Positions 1 through 11,062 of a stretch of 64,000 bases of DNA are shown here, piece by piece. A program made the translations under genes and the position numbers. The notes beneath the pieces were generated by a model. The model ran no database searches and was not told where the DNA came from. It saw only the letters and a list, made by a program, of their open reading frames with translations. Source of the DNA: Dryococelus australis (Eukaryota > Arthropoda > Insecta > Phasmatodea > Phasmatidae); the NCBI GenBank assembly GCA_029891345.1, contig CM056997.1:212513212-212577211 (forward strand). The letters are read 5' to 3'. Every line of letters begins with the position of its first letter. Positions within the stretch are counted from its first letter, which is position 1.

Positions 1-165
1 GCGCCAGAAACATTTTGGAAAGGTGTTCGCAAATCAGTGCCCGGTAACCCACTTGCCAGTTAGCAACCCGGCCAATAAGGAACTTTTCCGCAGCACGCGA
101 TAGCCAAAAACTGTTTCAGAACCTCGCGCAACCTGCCAGTCCGCCCACGTCAAAGAAGTGGAATA
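1..165 (+). repeat. CCAAT-box repeat, 5'-cut copy
   Basis: The window opens inside a copy of a dispersed repeat of about 260 bp that recurs near 3.3, 7.5, 9.2, 9.6, 10.9, 26.7 and 40.2 kb. Shared landmarks are a GCCAGCAAAATGG-like start, a CCCGGTAACC core, GGCCAATAAGGAA and a cAGCACGC motif. The 5' part lies outside the window. No coding potential is seen. Confidence 0.6.
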
Positions 166-416
166 GAGTGGATAGATTTGGGCAACTCTTAACATCGAGG
201 TATTGAGAGTCTATGAGGACGAAGCGAGGGAAGTATGGAACAACACCGGAATGAAAGGGCGGGCAAACTGGAGATCCCGGAGAAAACCCGCCGGGATGAG
301 GCATCGTCCGGTACGATCCCAACGTGCGAAAATCCGGGAGCGACCCCACTAGGAATCAAACCCTGTTCGCCTTGGTGGGAGGCGAGTAGTCTGCCCGCTC
401 CACCACCGCGGCCCCT
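165..416 (-). mobile_element. tRNA-headed SINE, full-length-like copy
   Basis: Read on the minus strand, this starts with a GCCGCGGTGG head (Pol III A-box-like), then a CCTCCCACCAAGGCGAAC segment, a degenerate B-box (GGTTTGATTCC), the core GGATTTTCGCACGTTGGGAT, and a tail containing CTCATAGACTCTCAATACC. The same order recurs near 2.3, 7.1, 22.9, 41.4, 46.6 and 63.4 kb. Short ORFs across it are incidental. Confidence 0.75.
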
Positions 417-2261
417 GTGCATACTGAAATCTGTCAATTCTAGTTTCAAAAATTCCGTTTAGTTGTCCTGCATGTAATAATGACTTTACACTAATATTAA
501 AACTTTGACAGTTATTTATAAGATGATATGCAGGTATAATCAAAAACTGGCCAAGATAGCGCCTCCTTCACTGAAGGACACGAAAGCGAATGAGCGGCAG
601 CGTCTCGCGGCCGGTACAGCAGAAGCGGCAAGGAAGGACGAGCGGCTCAGACGAGTAACTTAACCTTGGGAACTAAGGCCGTGGTCGCACGGGACACAGA
701 GGTAATTCACTTCAAACATGTTCAGCATTGCACGTGGTTACTCAGACTCCGAACTCGTTCCGATTGCAGTCACTTATTGTTCCATGTAAACAAACTGTGT
801 TACTGCGTATGTGTTGCACGCTCATTGGCTGCTGAGAAGTAAACAGAAAATGGCTGAATTTGGCGGGAATGTCAGCATCCGTTTAAATACATAAATTTTT
901 AGGTAAAACAAGAGTATTCACTAACTGTTAAAATTCAATTAGGGTAAGTTTTGTTAAAATTAATAAAATACTCAACCGTAGTGAGTGGCGGAAGCGATCA
1001 TTAGGTAATCATATGTGTAAGTTTTCGAGACAAGAATTTCCTTTTGTTGGAATACAGTCATAAGGCGGCGTTCTAAAACACTACTCCGAGAGTAGAGTAA
1101 TATAACAGAGAGCAGTGGCTTAGCAAAGGAAGAGTATGCATGGTTTTGGAACGACCACGAAGTTAATAGTGTCACATGGACGCCTGAGGGGCATATCCGA
1201 GTTCGTGAGCGATGGAAGTCAATATAAAAATAAATAATCTCAATTCGATTTTTAATTTATTAACACAGATATTATTTACAGCTTTAAATAATCTGTCTCT
1301 AGTATTACACTATTTATTTTTTAGTTAGCGCAATATCGAATCTCTATTTCAACTCTAATTAAAGTCCTTCTTAATATTTCTGTTTGGTTGTATTAAATTA
1401 ACTCGTACTCATCATTAACACATTCAGTCTGTCGGTTGATATTATTTATAATGTCTTTCACTCGCGCATCCAGTCCAATAGTCCAGCCTGCAGTCGTACT
1501 CTTCACTGCGTTGATGCTCGCAGTCGCAGATTTCCCTCCCGCTGGCCACTTCTCTCGTCACTTGTCGACCTTCGCTCGATACCACAGCCACTCATTCTCT
1601 CAACAACAACTACTCCTGTCTTAGGGGCCGACGCGCTTTTTTTGCCGCTGGCCTTGACCTGGAAAGTTTGCTGCACCCTGAAACCACCCCAGAAAAACGA
1701 GGTCAGTAATCCAGAGCATTCTTCAGATGTCTCAAAGATACCCGATACTCAAGGTCGGCAGCGGCATGCGCCCTGATAGGCATAACATACAACTGATAGT
1801 TCGCGCGTGTCAATAAATTACCCGCGCCTCGCAAAGTTACAGAGCGGCCGCCTGTAACAATAGCATTCTGTGTTTACAACTGTGTACTAACTACATAATA
1901 TATCTAAATTACAAAATTCATTATACGTGTATATATATATATCTATACATACGCATATTTACTTACCCTACCTTAATCATATACATTATGTTAAAAAATG
2001 CAGCTGTTATTCAAGTTAGTTTTAAAATCAAGTATATGAACTTTATTCCTCGTCATTAGAAATTTTCACTTGAGTGGGTGTGTAATGGGACCGTCCACAT
2101 TTCCTTTCAATTTGAATAAACTGCCTGCCATTTTTCAGTTTACCCTGCGTTACTCGCTAAAATAGTGCGTGCAGCAGTTCTACTCTGGCAATATGATCAC
2201 AATAACAAATATGCAGGTTTGGGACACCATTCAAAAGCGTGTAAAACATTTACTCAGATTT
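417..2261. other. No gene seen; AT-rich intergenic DNA
   Basis: Mostly AT-rich sequence with scattered stops in all frames. A GC-richer patch lies at about 545-700. The 60-70-codon ORFs at 972-1175 and 1436-1624 have no recognisable motif. A TA-rich run lies near 1929-1942. Confidence 0.6.
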
Positions 2262-2512
2262 AATTTGAGAGATTTGGACGTCTCTTAGAAACGAGGACTT
2301 GAGAGCCGATGATGGCGAATTTGGGGTGAGAATGGAGTAGCACCGTAATATAAGGTAGGGGGAGATGAGGGATATCACCGAAAAAACGCGCCCAACCGCG
2401 CGTCGTCTGCCATGATTCCCACTAGCGAATATCGGGTAGTGACCCGGCAGGGGATTTAACACGGTTCGCCTTGGTGGGAGGCGAGTAGTCTAACCTCTCA
2501 GCCACCGCGATT
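2262..2512 (-). mobile_element. tRNA-headed SINE copy
   Basis: Minus-strand copy of the same SINE as at 165-416. The head lies at about 2495-2512 (GCGGTGGCTGAGAGGTTAGA), followed by CCTCCCACCAAGGCGAACC and a tail with TCGGCTCTCAAGTCCTCG. It is diverged, with GGTAGTGACCC in the central part. Confidence 0.7.
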
Positions 2513-2529
2513 GTTTTGTGACAGTAAAA

Positions 2530-3319
2530 GAGTTAAGTTTGGAACGCCGTGCCGCCTTGAGGCGTAACCAGCTAAACTAGTTCTAATCGCGAACATGTAC
2601 AAACATGGCCGTGGAATGAATGTACAATAAACACGTTACTGGTACTCGTTAGACGGCGGCCCAAGATGCAGAGAGAAAGAGAGAGAGAGAGAGAGAGAGC
2701 CCCGGCTGGCGAGAGCCGAGTAATCGCTTCCATCTGGCCGGGCTGCTGCCACGCTGTAACGACGCGATCTCGTCGGCAAATTGGATCTCCCGTAAGACGA
2801 GAAGCCATCCACAAGGCCAGCCATGGCCGCTCGCTCGGCTGTAGCGGGGCGAGTCTGACGTCTGCAGACATCCCGAACCCCGCTCCCTGCAACACCAGCC
2901 TAAGCGGAGTCCATAGTTGTCTTGCGGGTCTCATCGGAAACAGATGTCTCTATTATAATGGAAAATTAACTACGGATCATTTCAACTTTAACAATTTTTT
3001 TCCAGACGGAAATGAAAGTTGATGTTTCGTTGTTAATTTGCAAATCTGGTTAGTGAAACACAAACGTGGCCGTTGGAAAATGCCAATGTCACCAAACACC
3101 TCTGTACGTAGCCAGTCTCTGATTGCCGCGTTTATTCTTCCATGTAACAACGTACCTGTATATTTTATGAACAGTTCGCTGTGTTAAAATCTGAAAGTCG
3201 CTTCTTGGAACTCTGAGGAAACAAAACACGTGACTCGAAGCTTGTTTGTCATTGTAGTCGAGATGCTTCGTTCCGTGCGGCTGTATCGACGTGTGCATAC
3301 TCAGCATTCTCTGGTTGTC
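2530..3319. other. GC-rich block with (GA)n microsatellite; no gene recognised
   Basis: A GA microsatellite (about 2671-2699) sits in a GC-rich block running to about 2930. Overlapping ORFs on both strands (62-120 codons) include the microsatellite and match no family I recognise. The rest is AT-rich. Confidence 0.5.
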
Positions 3320-3520
3320 TATGCAAGTAACTGGGAACGTAACTTGTGCCCGAGTGGTATTTGCGCGCGGCGGAATCGTCCTTATTGGCTCGACTGCCAG
3401 CCGGCGACTAGATCAGAAGGCGCTGATTGGTGAACGGCGTTCCAATTCGCTGGCGGGCGACGCCATCTTGCAGGAGTTTTTGCGTCGTAAGCGGCTGTTT
3501 CACTTCTGTTTGTTTTAAGT
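3320..3520 (-). repeat. CCAAT-box repeat, inverted copy
   Basis: Minus-strand copy of the dispersed CCAAT-box repeat. On the plus strand it shows ATTGGCTCGACTGCCAGCCG, TGATTGGTGAACGGCGTTCC and a terminal GCGGCTGTTTCACTTCTG. The order matches the reverse complement of the copy at 10800-11062. Confidence 0.55.
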
Positions 3521-4075
3521 TATCTGTGGATGCATTGCGATTTGCTTATCAACTGATATTATTCAAACAATATTCTAATTGTCCAGATTTTTATTTTTAT
3601 CTATTTTTATTTTAAGACCCATGCTCCAATTAAAGATAGGCAAAGACCTGAAAAAATCCCGTGTACAATGTCTTTTAGGCTATAATCCATTTTCATATGT
3701 AAAATCAGGCAAATATCACTGTTCATTGGTTGCTTGTTGTATCAGCGTAAGACGGTGATTGGGTCTGCATTTTATTGTGTGTCGGTTACTGTATATAATT
3801 TTACATTCAATGAAGAAGACTTGTTTGAATGTTCTAGCGGCAAAAAGTAATTTATCGCTGAGAATGGGGAGTAGGTTTACAGCGCAGCTGGCAGACGCAC
3901 TCTACTCTAGTCCTCTCTTCAGGCAGCGAGCGGACAGGCCAGCCGCGACGTAATGCAATTGTGTCTCCGAAGAGCAGATCCGGCAGGCCGTGTCATTCCA
4001 CCGGAACTTCCATCAGCACAGCATCGTCAAAAAACCCAGAACCGAAGCGAAAAGCCATGTTTAACTGCCACAACA
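3521..4075. other. No gene seen
   Basis: AT-rich spacer. The only ORFs are about 60 codons without motifs. A GC-richer part (about 3880-4040) has no match I recognise. Confidence 0.5.
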
Positions 4076-4662
4076 ATAAATAAACTATAAAAGACCTTTT
4101 GAAACCGACCTTTTATTTATAAATTCACTAAAAAGGGAAGAATAATTATAGTAGCTACAGAATTTGTAGAACCTGTAATACGTGGTCAAGAATCCGTAAA
4201 AACTTCACTACAAATTATTATGTTTATATCAATTTATATCTAGTATATACAAGCTTGGCGCAATATAAAACGTACAGCTCATTTACGTAAACGTAATAAA
4301 CACATATCTTGAAAAAGAAACTAAGCTTTTCCCAATATAGAATGTACACCTCATTTGCGAAATCGTAGTAAGCATATATCGTGCGTAAGGCTGATAACTA
4401 TTCGCAATATAGAACGTACAACTTACGTGCGCTAGCGTAGTAATAATATATCTTGCGTAAGGATCTTAACTATTCGTGCCAAGCTTCTATATACTAAATA
4501 CAAATTGATATAAACGCACTAATTTGTAGTAAAGTTTATTACCACTTTTCGACCACTTCTTACATGTTCTACAAATTATGTAACTACTATAAATATTTTT
4601 CTCTTTTCTAGTGCATATATAAATAAAAGGTCGGTTTTAAAAGTCTTTTTAATAATTTATTT
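4076..4662. mobile_element. Foldback-type element, ~183-bp inverted arms
   Basis: The left arm (4076-4258) and the reverse complement of the right arm (about 4477-4662) match along nearly their whole length. Both contain the GACC-TTTTATTTATA block, a TTCTACAAATT/AATTTGTAGAA block, TTTATATCAATTTATA and an inner AAGCTTGGC boundary. The arms flank three 72-bp direct repeats. There is no coding region, so this is a non-autonomous foldback or long-TIR MITE. A target duplication is not clear because both flanks are AAATAAA-like. Confidence 0.8.
4261..4476. repeat. Three 72-bp direct repeats inside foldback element
   Basis: Units start at 4261, 4333 and 4405 with CAATATARAAYGTACA and end with an ACTATTCG-like block. 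The spacing is exactly 72 bp between starts. They fill the loop between the two inverted arms. Confidence 0.8.
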
Positions 4663-5081
4663 ATTTTTCAACTTTAGTCTCAATAAAAGTTTTGTTATTA
4701 TTATTTATGTAAACTACTTATACATTCATTTATACATTCGTGAGACTAAAAATAATAATAATGTGCAGTTAAACACTGGTGGCCCCTTCCAAACTTTTGG
4801 TTGCAACCTGACGAACAGTGATGCTTTGGAAGCAGACTGCATGCCAGTTTAATGTATAGAGGTCGGACAGACACCGTACATACAAACAATGCAAGTTTAA
4901 TAAAAACTTGTAAATATTAGGCGTGTTATATATGAAGTTCAATAGCATGTGTAGCGAATATATTTTAGGCGAAATTATTTCTCAAAACATTGGAGCATGT
5001 TCCTTACATTATGACAACATTATTTATCTCTTTTTAATCTGGCGCTGCTTTTCTTAAGCGAATCTCAAACCTAAGTATATA

Positions 5082-5326
5082 GGCTGTTCACCGTAAAGTG
5101 AGCACTTTTAAGAACCTAGTTAGTTTTTCCACTCAGCCATTTTTTTCCTTTAGGCTTAATACTATAACCCTCCTTTTAAATAAATATTTCCATTTGAGTA
5201 ATAAACACGGCGTGTATATTCCACCGTACTCGGAATTTTGTGTCTAAGGCTAAAATGAAATATATTTATTAACTATTATTCCAAATGAGAGGGCTTTCAA
5301 AAGTGCTCACTTTACCGTGAATAGCG
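5082..5326. mobile_element. TA-flanked MITE, family A copy 1
   Basis: The ends are inverted: GGCTGTTCACCGTAAAGTGA on the left, and the reverse complement of the right end reads CGCTATTCACGGTAAAGTGA. Both continue as GCACTTTT. TA dinucleotides flank the 245-bp element. It has no ORF. The TA duplication suggests mobilisation by a Tc1/mariner-type transposase (inference). Confidence 0.75.
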
Positions 5327-7083
5327 TATACAAGAAATATGTACATTTCTCACTGTCTTAGTTAAATGGCTAAATATCTTCATTCATCGACTCACAGCCG
5401 ATAACAAAAGAATAAAGTAATTTTTAAAGATTACATCGGAAACCACGCAAGCATGTAATTTTTGCCACGATCAATAATAGTTTATAATTATAGAGAAAAC
5501 ATGTTGCAAAAAAAAATACAACTTTCTGAGATCTCTGTTCGTTTTTCAAATCAAATTTTTTTTGCAATAAAAAATTTTATTTAAGAAAAATGATTGCAGT
5601 AAACGTAATTATTTAATAATAACCAATTGAAGTGTTAGAATGCTATAATTAGAGACCCGAAAATTTCGTGAATTAATTTGAGGATGAGCTATATTTCAAA
5701 CACGTATACGTTTGACTTTATTTTCAATTGAATCGCAGTTTACTAGCAACGCCCTGGACTAATTTAAGACAATAACCGAACAGCAAGGAAAAACACGACT
5801 GAATCCCGTGCTACCTGGTCTGAGGTAAGACTTGACCATCAGCCAATGAATGAACAACTAACTGAGGCTCGAGTACACAATGTGTCGTGAAGTCCAGCTT
5901 GTTACAAAAAGAATCCGCAAGATTTCCGGGTCTCTATTTACAGTGTATTTGATATTTAAAATCCAACACATAGTTTCATGTGGATTTGTTTCCATCAAGC
6001 GTAACTACTTTACGTTAGTAACAATTATTATAAAATAATAGTTCGCATGTGATGCAAGGAAAAGCAATTAAGATCCGCAGTGTACATAGTTGCGTACATT
6101 AAGCATGTGTAGGTAATTATTGATCTACACTGCACACCGCGATGCGCAATGACCAATCAACATACCTGTGGGTGTATTACACGTTGGTTCATATAACTAC
6201 AGACGAACATATGGCAGTGTGAAAGAAACAAGTGTTGTGTCGATTTAGTGCAGTACGTATCATAAAACATTTTGTTAGAAACAGCGAAATTTAACCACTG
6301 AAAATATTATCCCGAGTGTACTCCTTCCTGTACGTTAGACACATTACATAATAGGCAAAACCATTATTGGAGGCTGTTGACACACATACTATTTCAGAAT
6401 TGGTTGCTTCTTGTGTCATGGATATATTTAATCCCTTTTCATAGTTTCCTATGTCTCACTTGTTATAAGAAACACGTAAGTACTGTTCACACGAAAAAAA
6501 AAAATTTTTACTTTTGCAACGCTTGAAATTAAAAACTAATGTATACGTTAAAGTGTTAAAGGGGACCTGAAATAATTAAAATGCTTCAATAGTCAACATA
6601 TTCAAAATAAATCTAATACGACTAGGAGGGAAATATAACAGGTATATTCTGACTGTTGCTGTTGCTCACCCTTACCCCATTTTTTTTTCCGACGGAGTTT
6701 TCGCGATACTCAACGTTCGTGTCTACAAGTGTTAAGTTTAGCCTGTTCTGTCGCTACGTTCATGATCTAGGACACGTGGCACATGAAGGATATTTTTGGT
6801 CATAACTGTACACGACAATGAACAAGCAGCGGCCGGTGTTTCGAGCATCTGCTATGTGAGAAATCCGATTTGTTGAGGTTGTTGCACATCTCACCCGCGC
6901 ATGGTTAACGCCAACATCACAGAGCTTGCAGTACGTTGTACCTACACTATATACGAGAGCACGCGACGCAACTACAGCTCGCACAAATATTAAATTATTG
7001 CAAATGAATCGTAAATGAATTTGGGACTGAAAAAATTAACAGAAGGTATTACAGCCAGGGTTTATTTAAGAAGCCGCCGTGGG
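5327..7083. other. No gene seen
   Basis: AT-rich sequence with frequent stops. An ORF at 6760-6984 (minus, 74 codons) has several cysteines but no recognised motif. Confidence 0.5.
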
Positions 7084-7325
7084 GGCCGTGGTGATTTAGT
7101 GGTTAGACAACTCGCCCCTCCCACCAAGGCGAACCTAGTTCGGTTCCCGGCGGGGTCACTCCCGGATTTTCGCATCTAGGAATCGTGCCGCCGGACGGTA
7201 GGTGAATTTACTCGGGCATATCCCGTTTCCCACACACTTGCATTCCGACGCTGCTCCATACTCACCTCGCTTCACCTTCATCGGCTCTCAAAACCTCTAT
7301 GTTAGGAGCCGCCCAAGTTTGTCTA
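7084..7325 (+). mobile_element. tRNA-headed SINE copy
   Basis: Plus-strand copy. Head GGCCGTGGTGATTTAGTGG, then CTCCCACCAAGGCGAACC, a B-box-like AGTTCGGTTCCC, GGATTTTCGCATCTAGGAAT, and tail CTTCATCGGCTCTCAAAACC. The order matches the other copies. Confidence 0.75.
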
Positions 7326-7394
7326 CTCTGCAGGGGCCGCGCGCTTGCTTGGATTTCAAGGAATACGAAGAATAGAATGGAGATATTATAGAGT

Positions 7395-7645
7395 TTCTTG
7401 CTCGTCGAGCAACACTTCAGACGAGCATTGTAATAGAGTAGTTACGCTGTGGTGAGATGGCGAGGCGGTTACTTTGATTTCGGACCTATCCATTCCATGA
7501 TTGGCTGCGCAAATACCTGCGAACTGGCCTCGCATCTTACTGGCTATACTGCGTGCTGAGGAAAAAATTCCTGTTGGCTGGGCTGCCAGCTGGCAAGCAG
7601 ATGAGCAAGTAGTGACTGGCGGATATCGTTGCAACATATTGTCCG
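7395..7645 (-). repeat. CCAAT-box repeat, inverted copy
   Basis: Minus-strand copy with TTGGCTGCGC, CTGGCTATACTGCGTGCTG, TTGGCTGGGCTGCCAGC. It is more diverged at its ends than the 9.1-kb copy. A minus-strand ORF of 83 codons across it is incidental. Confidence 0.55.
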
Positions 7646-9105
7646 GTCAGTAACGTAATATTCTTGGCACATGCGGCCGGAGGTCGCGGAGTAAGCGAAT
7701 GTTTCATCTCTGTGATCTTAAGTACACTGTGTAATTGGCGTTTGTTGCTTTTTTGGTTTTGTTTTTAATCTGCCTCGATAAGTAAGGTACAATGAGAATT
7801 CCTATATTATTTTTTAATATTTGCACTTGCTTATAAAAAACACTATTATCCTGTAACTTTCACATGCAACTTATTCCTACTGATTCCATCAGAGCATTGT
7901 CTACGTTAACTTCTACAATGAACCAGTTAGGCTTAAATATCAATAACACATATAAACAGAGTACACGAAAATGTCATCCGACTTATTTAAAGACTCGTGG
8001 AAACCATGAAGGTTGAATTTGGATCAACAAAATTGTTTTATTTTCCTTCCCTACCGAACTTCACAGTCCTGCACTACCTAATTTGCTCATTCACTGTCGC
8101 TTGCCTCTTAGACGCAAAGACACAAGCGCTAAATGTTAAATAGCTCCTCTCCCATTTAGGGTGTGTCAAGTTAACAACGATTCGGTCATCGAAATGAAAG
8201 AAGTGTAGCACGCTTACGTTCACTTGGATAAATAACTAGAATAATCTACATTTATAAAAGACACACATCACCACAGCTAGCACTTATTCATGGTGTAAAC
8301 GTGAAATCTCAGCGACCTGGACCAAGTAGGATATCGACGTAGTGGCAGCCGGTGATGCCAAAAGATTTTTTACTAACGCATACTTTTATATGTGTGACAT
8401 TTTGTTTACAATTACAAAACGTGTATATCGTAGCAAAACTGTAGTTTGTTTTTATCTTAACAAGTGTGTTTTAATTGGTAGAATTTTTTTTTTAGGTACA
8501 AAAATATAATTTTTGTTTCATTGTGTGAAATGTTTACGCATGAAGAGGTTAATAACTGAAACGCTATTATCTCGATCAATATGCCGCAAAAAATCTGATT
8601 TGTTGATTCACGAAAACAGAGTGGTACGAGGAAGAAAATGCACAAGTTAGTAAAAAAAATTATTTAATTAGTAAAATACTTCTTCTGAAATAATTAATAC
8701 AAGTTAAAGAAACACAGAGTAAAAGTTGTCATGCTTTTGGGGTTGAAGTGCTCTGTTATAAACGAACTGGTTTGCTTTAATCTGAGATTGTAGCCCTTGC
8801 ATGTTAATGTAACCCAATTGACAGAACACGCTACCGTACCCAAATTCATTTGTGATTATTCGGAGGTTTGCGAGTTGAGGTTTTCCAATTTTGCGAAATA
8901 AATTAATAATACCAGTAATAGATACTGCTATAAAAATTGGAACAAGTGCTTTGCAGAACATTTAACTCCAAGTGTATTAACCCTGACATATTAAGATATC
9001 TTTTCTTCCATATTTCATTCGACTTATCTCAGCAGCTTTTATCGATTTCACCTCCTGTAGGAAATTGGTGAAGGGTGTTGTACTTACTCTTTGCCCCTAG
9101 ATCAG
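7646..9105. other. No gene seen
   Basis: AT-rich DNA. Minus-strand ORFs at 8457-8645 and 8704-8961 (62 and 85 codons) are slightly longer than neighbours, but I recognise no domain in them. Confidence 0.5.
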
Positions 9106-9360
9106 AGTACTTTTGAATATAGAGGTGCAACAGTCTCCTTACCTGCGAACTCCAGTGGCACATGCCAGCAAAATGGCGTCGCTGACCACCAATGTCTGGG
9201 AACACTTTTCGCCAACCAGCTCCCGGTAACCTACTTGCCGGCTGGCAGCCTAGCAAGTCGGGAATATTTCGTAGCACGCAGTAGCCAATCAGAAACGAGG
9301 CTCGTTCCCAGAGCCTCGTACAGCTAATCAGATAATGTGCACACCCACATCAAAGGAACC
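9106..9360 (+). repeat. CCAAT-box repeat copy
   Basis: Near-complete copy: GAATATAGAGGTGCAACAG start, GCCAGCAAAATGGCG, CCCGGTAACCTACTTGCCGG core, AGTAGCCAATCAGAAACG, and a tail with CACATCAAAGGAACCG. An inverted copy follows about 130 bp downstream (9487-9755). Confidence 0.7.
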
Positions 9361-9486
9361 GCCAGCCATTTGGCCCCTGTGTGCTTATGTACTCTGTTAC
9401 ACTGAGTGCAGGTCGATTTAAAATGTGCGATGTGCTGTCAATGCACATGGCCACCATAGGCAATATTCTTCAACACCACAACACAA

Positions 9487-9755
9487 GACCAAATGACGCG
9501 GGGTTTCCTTTGAAGTAGGCGTACTCACTCTCTGATTGGTTGCACGAGGGTCTGGGAACGGCTCTCGTGTCTGATTGGCCACCGCGTGCTTCAAAATGTA
9601 CTCTATTGACGGGGATACTGGCAGGCTTGTAAGTTACCAGGCGCTGATCGGCGTTGCGACGTGTGGCTGATTAGTGACGCCTTTTTGCTGGCGTGCACGG
9701 CTGTAGTCGACGGAATAAGCGGCTGCTCCACCTCTGTATTCCTGTTCACTCTGTG
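9487..9755 (-). repeat. CCAAT-box repeat, inverted partner of 9106-9360
   Basis: The reverse complement starts GAATACAGAGGTGGAGCAG, then GCCAGCAAAAAGGCG, CCTGGTAACTTACAAGCC, GTGGCCAATCAGACACG, CAACCAATCAGAGAG and a CTACTTCAAAGGAAA tail. With the direct copy it makes an imperfect 650-bp palindrome. Confidence 0.7.
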
Positions 9756-10104
9756 CCCACGTCCGCCTCGCCCTCGCCGCCGGCTGTCCGGGAACGACGA
9801 CCAGCGATGCAGTCCCCGGGAGAGATCCTACTTGCCCATGACGGGGAACACGGGCGAGGGACAGCAGACTTGCTTGTGCGAATCGTGCTCGGCTCGATGT
9901 AACCGGGATACCCCTGCGGCTTAGTCCACCCGTCACCCCGTGTCTTCAGCACTAGCAAGGCCTCCCTCTCTCCAGTACGCCCTCTCTACACCGGGGATTA
10001 CTGTCCGAGCCTTCTCGTAACTCAACCTGCGGCCGATACGTACACGACACACAGTACAGTACTTACGTGTCCCGCCTGTCTGCATCGTTTTTTTTTTTTT
10101 TTTT
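9756..10104. other. GC-rich block ending in poly-T; no gene recognised
   Basis: Overlapping ORFs of 69-100 codons on both strands reflect high GC and few stops, not a recognised protein. A T-run lies at about 10089-10105. It may be an unrecognised repeat, since the dispersed repeat at 10105 follows directly. Confidence 0.4.
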
Positions 10105-10620
10105 TAAGCCGAGAAGCGAGAGAGCTGTAAGGGTCACACTGACACGCGCTACACAAGCTCTATCGCCGCTACGCGCAGGGCTCTGAACAGGCGTGCAGTG
10201 TTCTGATTTTTATGCGTGTACGAATGGGACTTTCAGCGGCGGCCCTATAATTTTATTGATGACTAGCCTGCATTGCAAAGTTCGAAACAGTATCGTAGTT
10301 TGACTCGTGTCCGGCTCGTATGTTTTAAGATTCCACAGTCTGGAAATGCCGTTTCCGACTTTATTGGAGGGCTGCAAAATAATATCTACAGGAAGCATTT
10401 GGAGTATGATGAATTTTAAAATTGAATTAGCTATAATTTTGACGTCATGCAATGCTTTCCACCCTAGCAACTTCCATGTACAAATTTTTAACTTAATATC
10501 ACAACCTTCTATATTCCGGTTGTTATATTTTACACGCCCAGGAATTTACTCGTGCAATATTTTAATGCATGTATTGTCAAGGTGCGGATCGCGACGGGAG
10601 GATCATAAAAATCATTAGTT
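10105..10620 (+). repeat. Dispersed repeat B, long copy
   Basis: Shares ordered blocks with 20405-20870: GAGAAGCG near the start, a GGCGTGCAGTGTT block, ATGGGACTTTCAGCG, TTTTATTGATG, and later TGACGTC. A short copy lies at 47335-47425. No coding or terminal structure is seen, and the class is unknown. Confidence 0.55.
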
Positions 10621-10799
10621 TTAGTTTACACGGCACACCAACATCGAACATTTTTTGGGTACTTTTGGTTGGCACTCTAAGAAAAAATTTATGAAATGTT
10701 GGTTTTGATCTCTGAAAACCTTCTGCGCAATGAATTAAGTTGTTAGACGATGTTCGATTCTCAAATAAGTGAACATATTTGAATGGTCAAGAAACAGAG

Positions 10800-11062
10800 A
10801 ACTTAACAATACAGAGGTGAAACAGACGCTTACTCCGCGAACTGCAGCTGCACACGCCAGCAAAATGGCTCCAGTAACCCGCTAAATGTTGGAACGCCGT
10901 TCGCCAGAAGCTCTTGGTAACCTTCTCGGCAGCCGGCAGCTCAGCCAATAAGGAAGTTTTCGCAGCACACAGCAACCAGTCAGACAAAAGGCCCGTTTAC
11001 AGAGCCTTGAACAGCCAAGCAGATAATGGGCATGCACACGTCAATGGAATGGCCAAGCCAAT
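10800..11062 (+). repeat. CCAAT-box repeat copy
   Basis: Near-complete copy: AATACAGAGGTGAAACAG start, CACGCCAGCAAAATGGC, TGGTAACCTTCTCGGCAGCC, CAGCCAATAAGGAAG, and tail CACACGTCAATGGAATGGCC. It is used here as the reference copy for the family. Confidence 0.7.

Noticed and set aside
2572-3022. ORFs of 120 (minus) and 118 (plus) codons
   Set aside because: They overlap on opposite strands through a GA microsatellite and a GC-rich block, and no domain was recognised.
9634-9958. Cluster of 69-100-codon ORFs on both strands
   Set aside because: It spans the CCAAT-box repeat and the GC-rich block. Open frames on both strands reflect composition.
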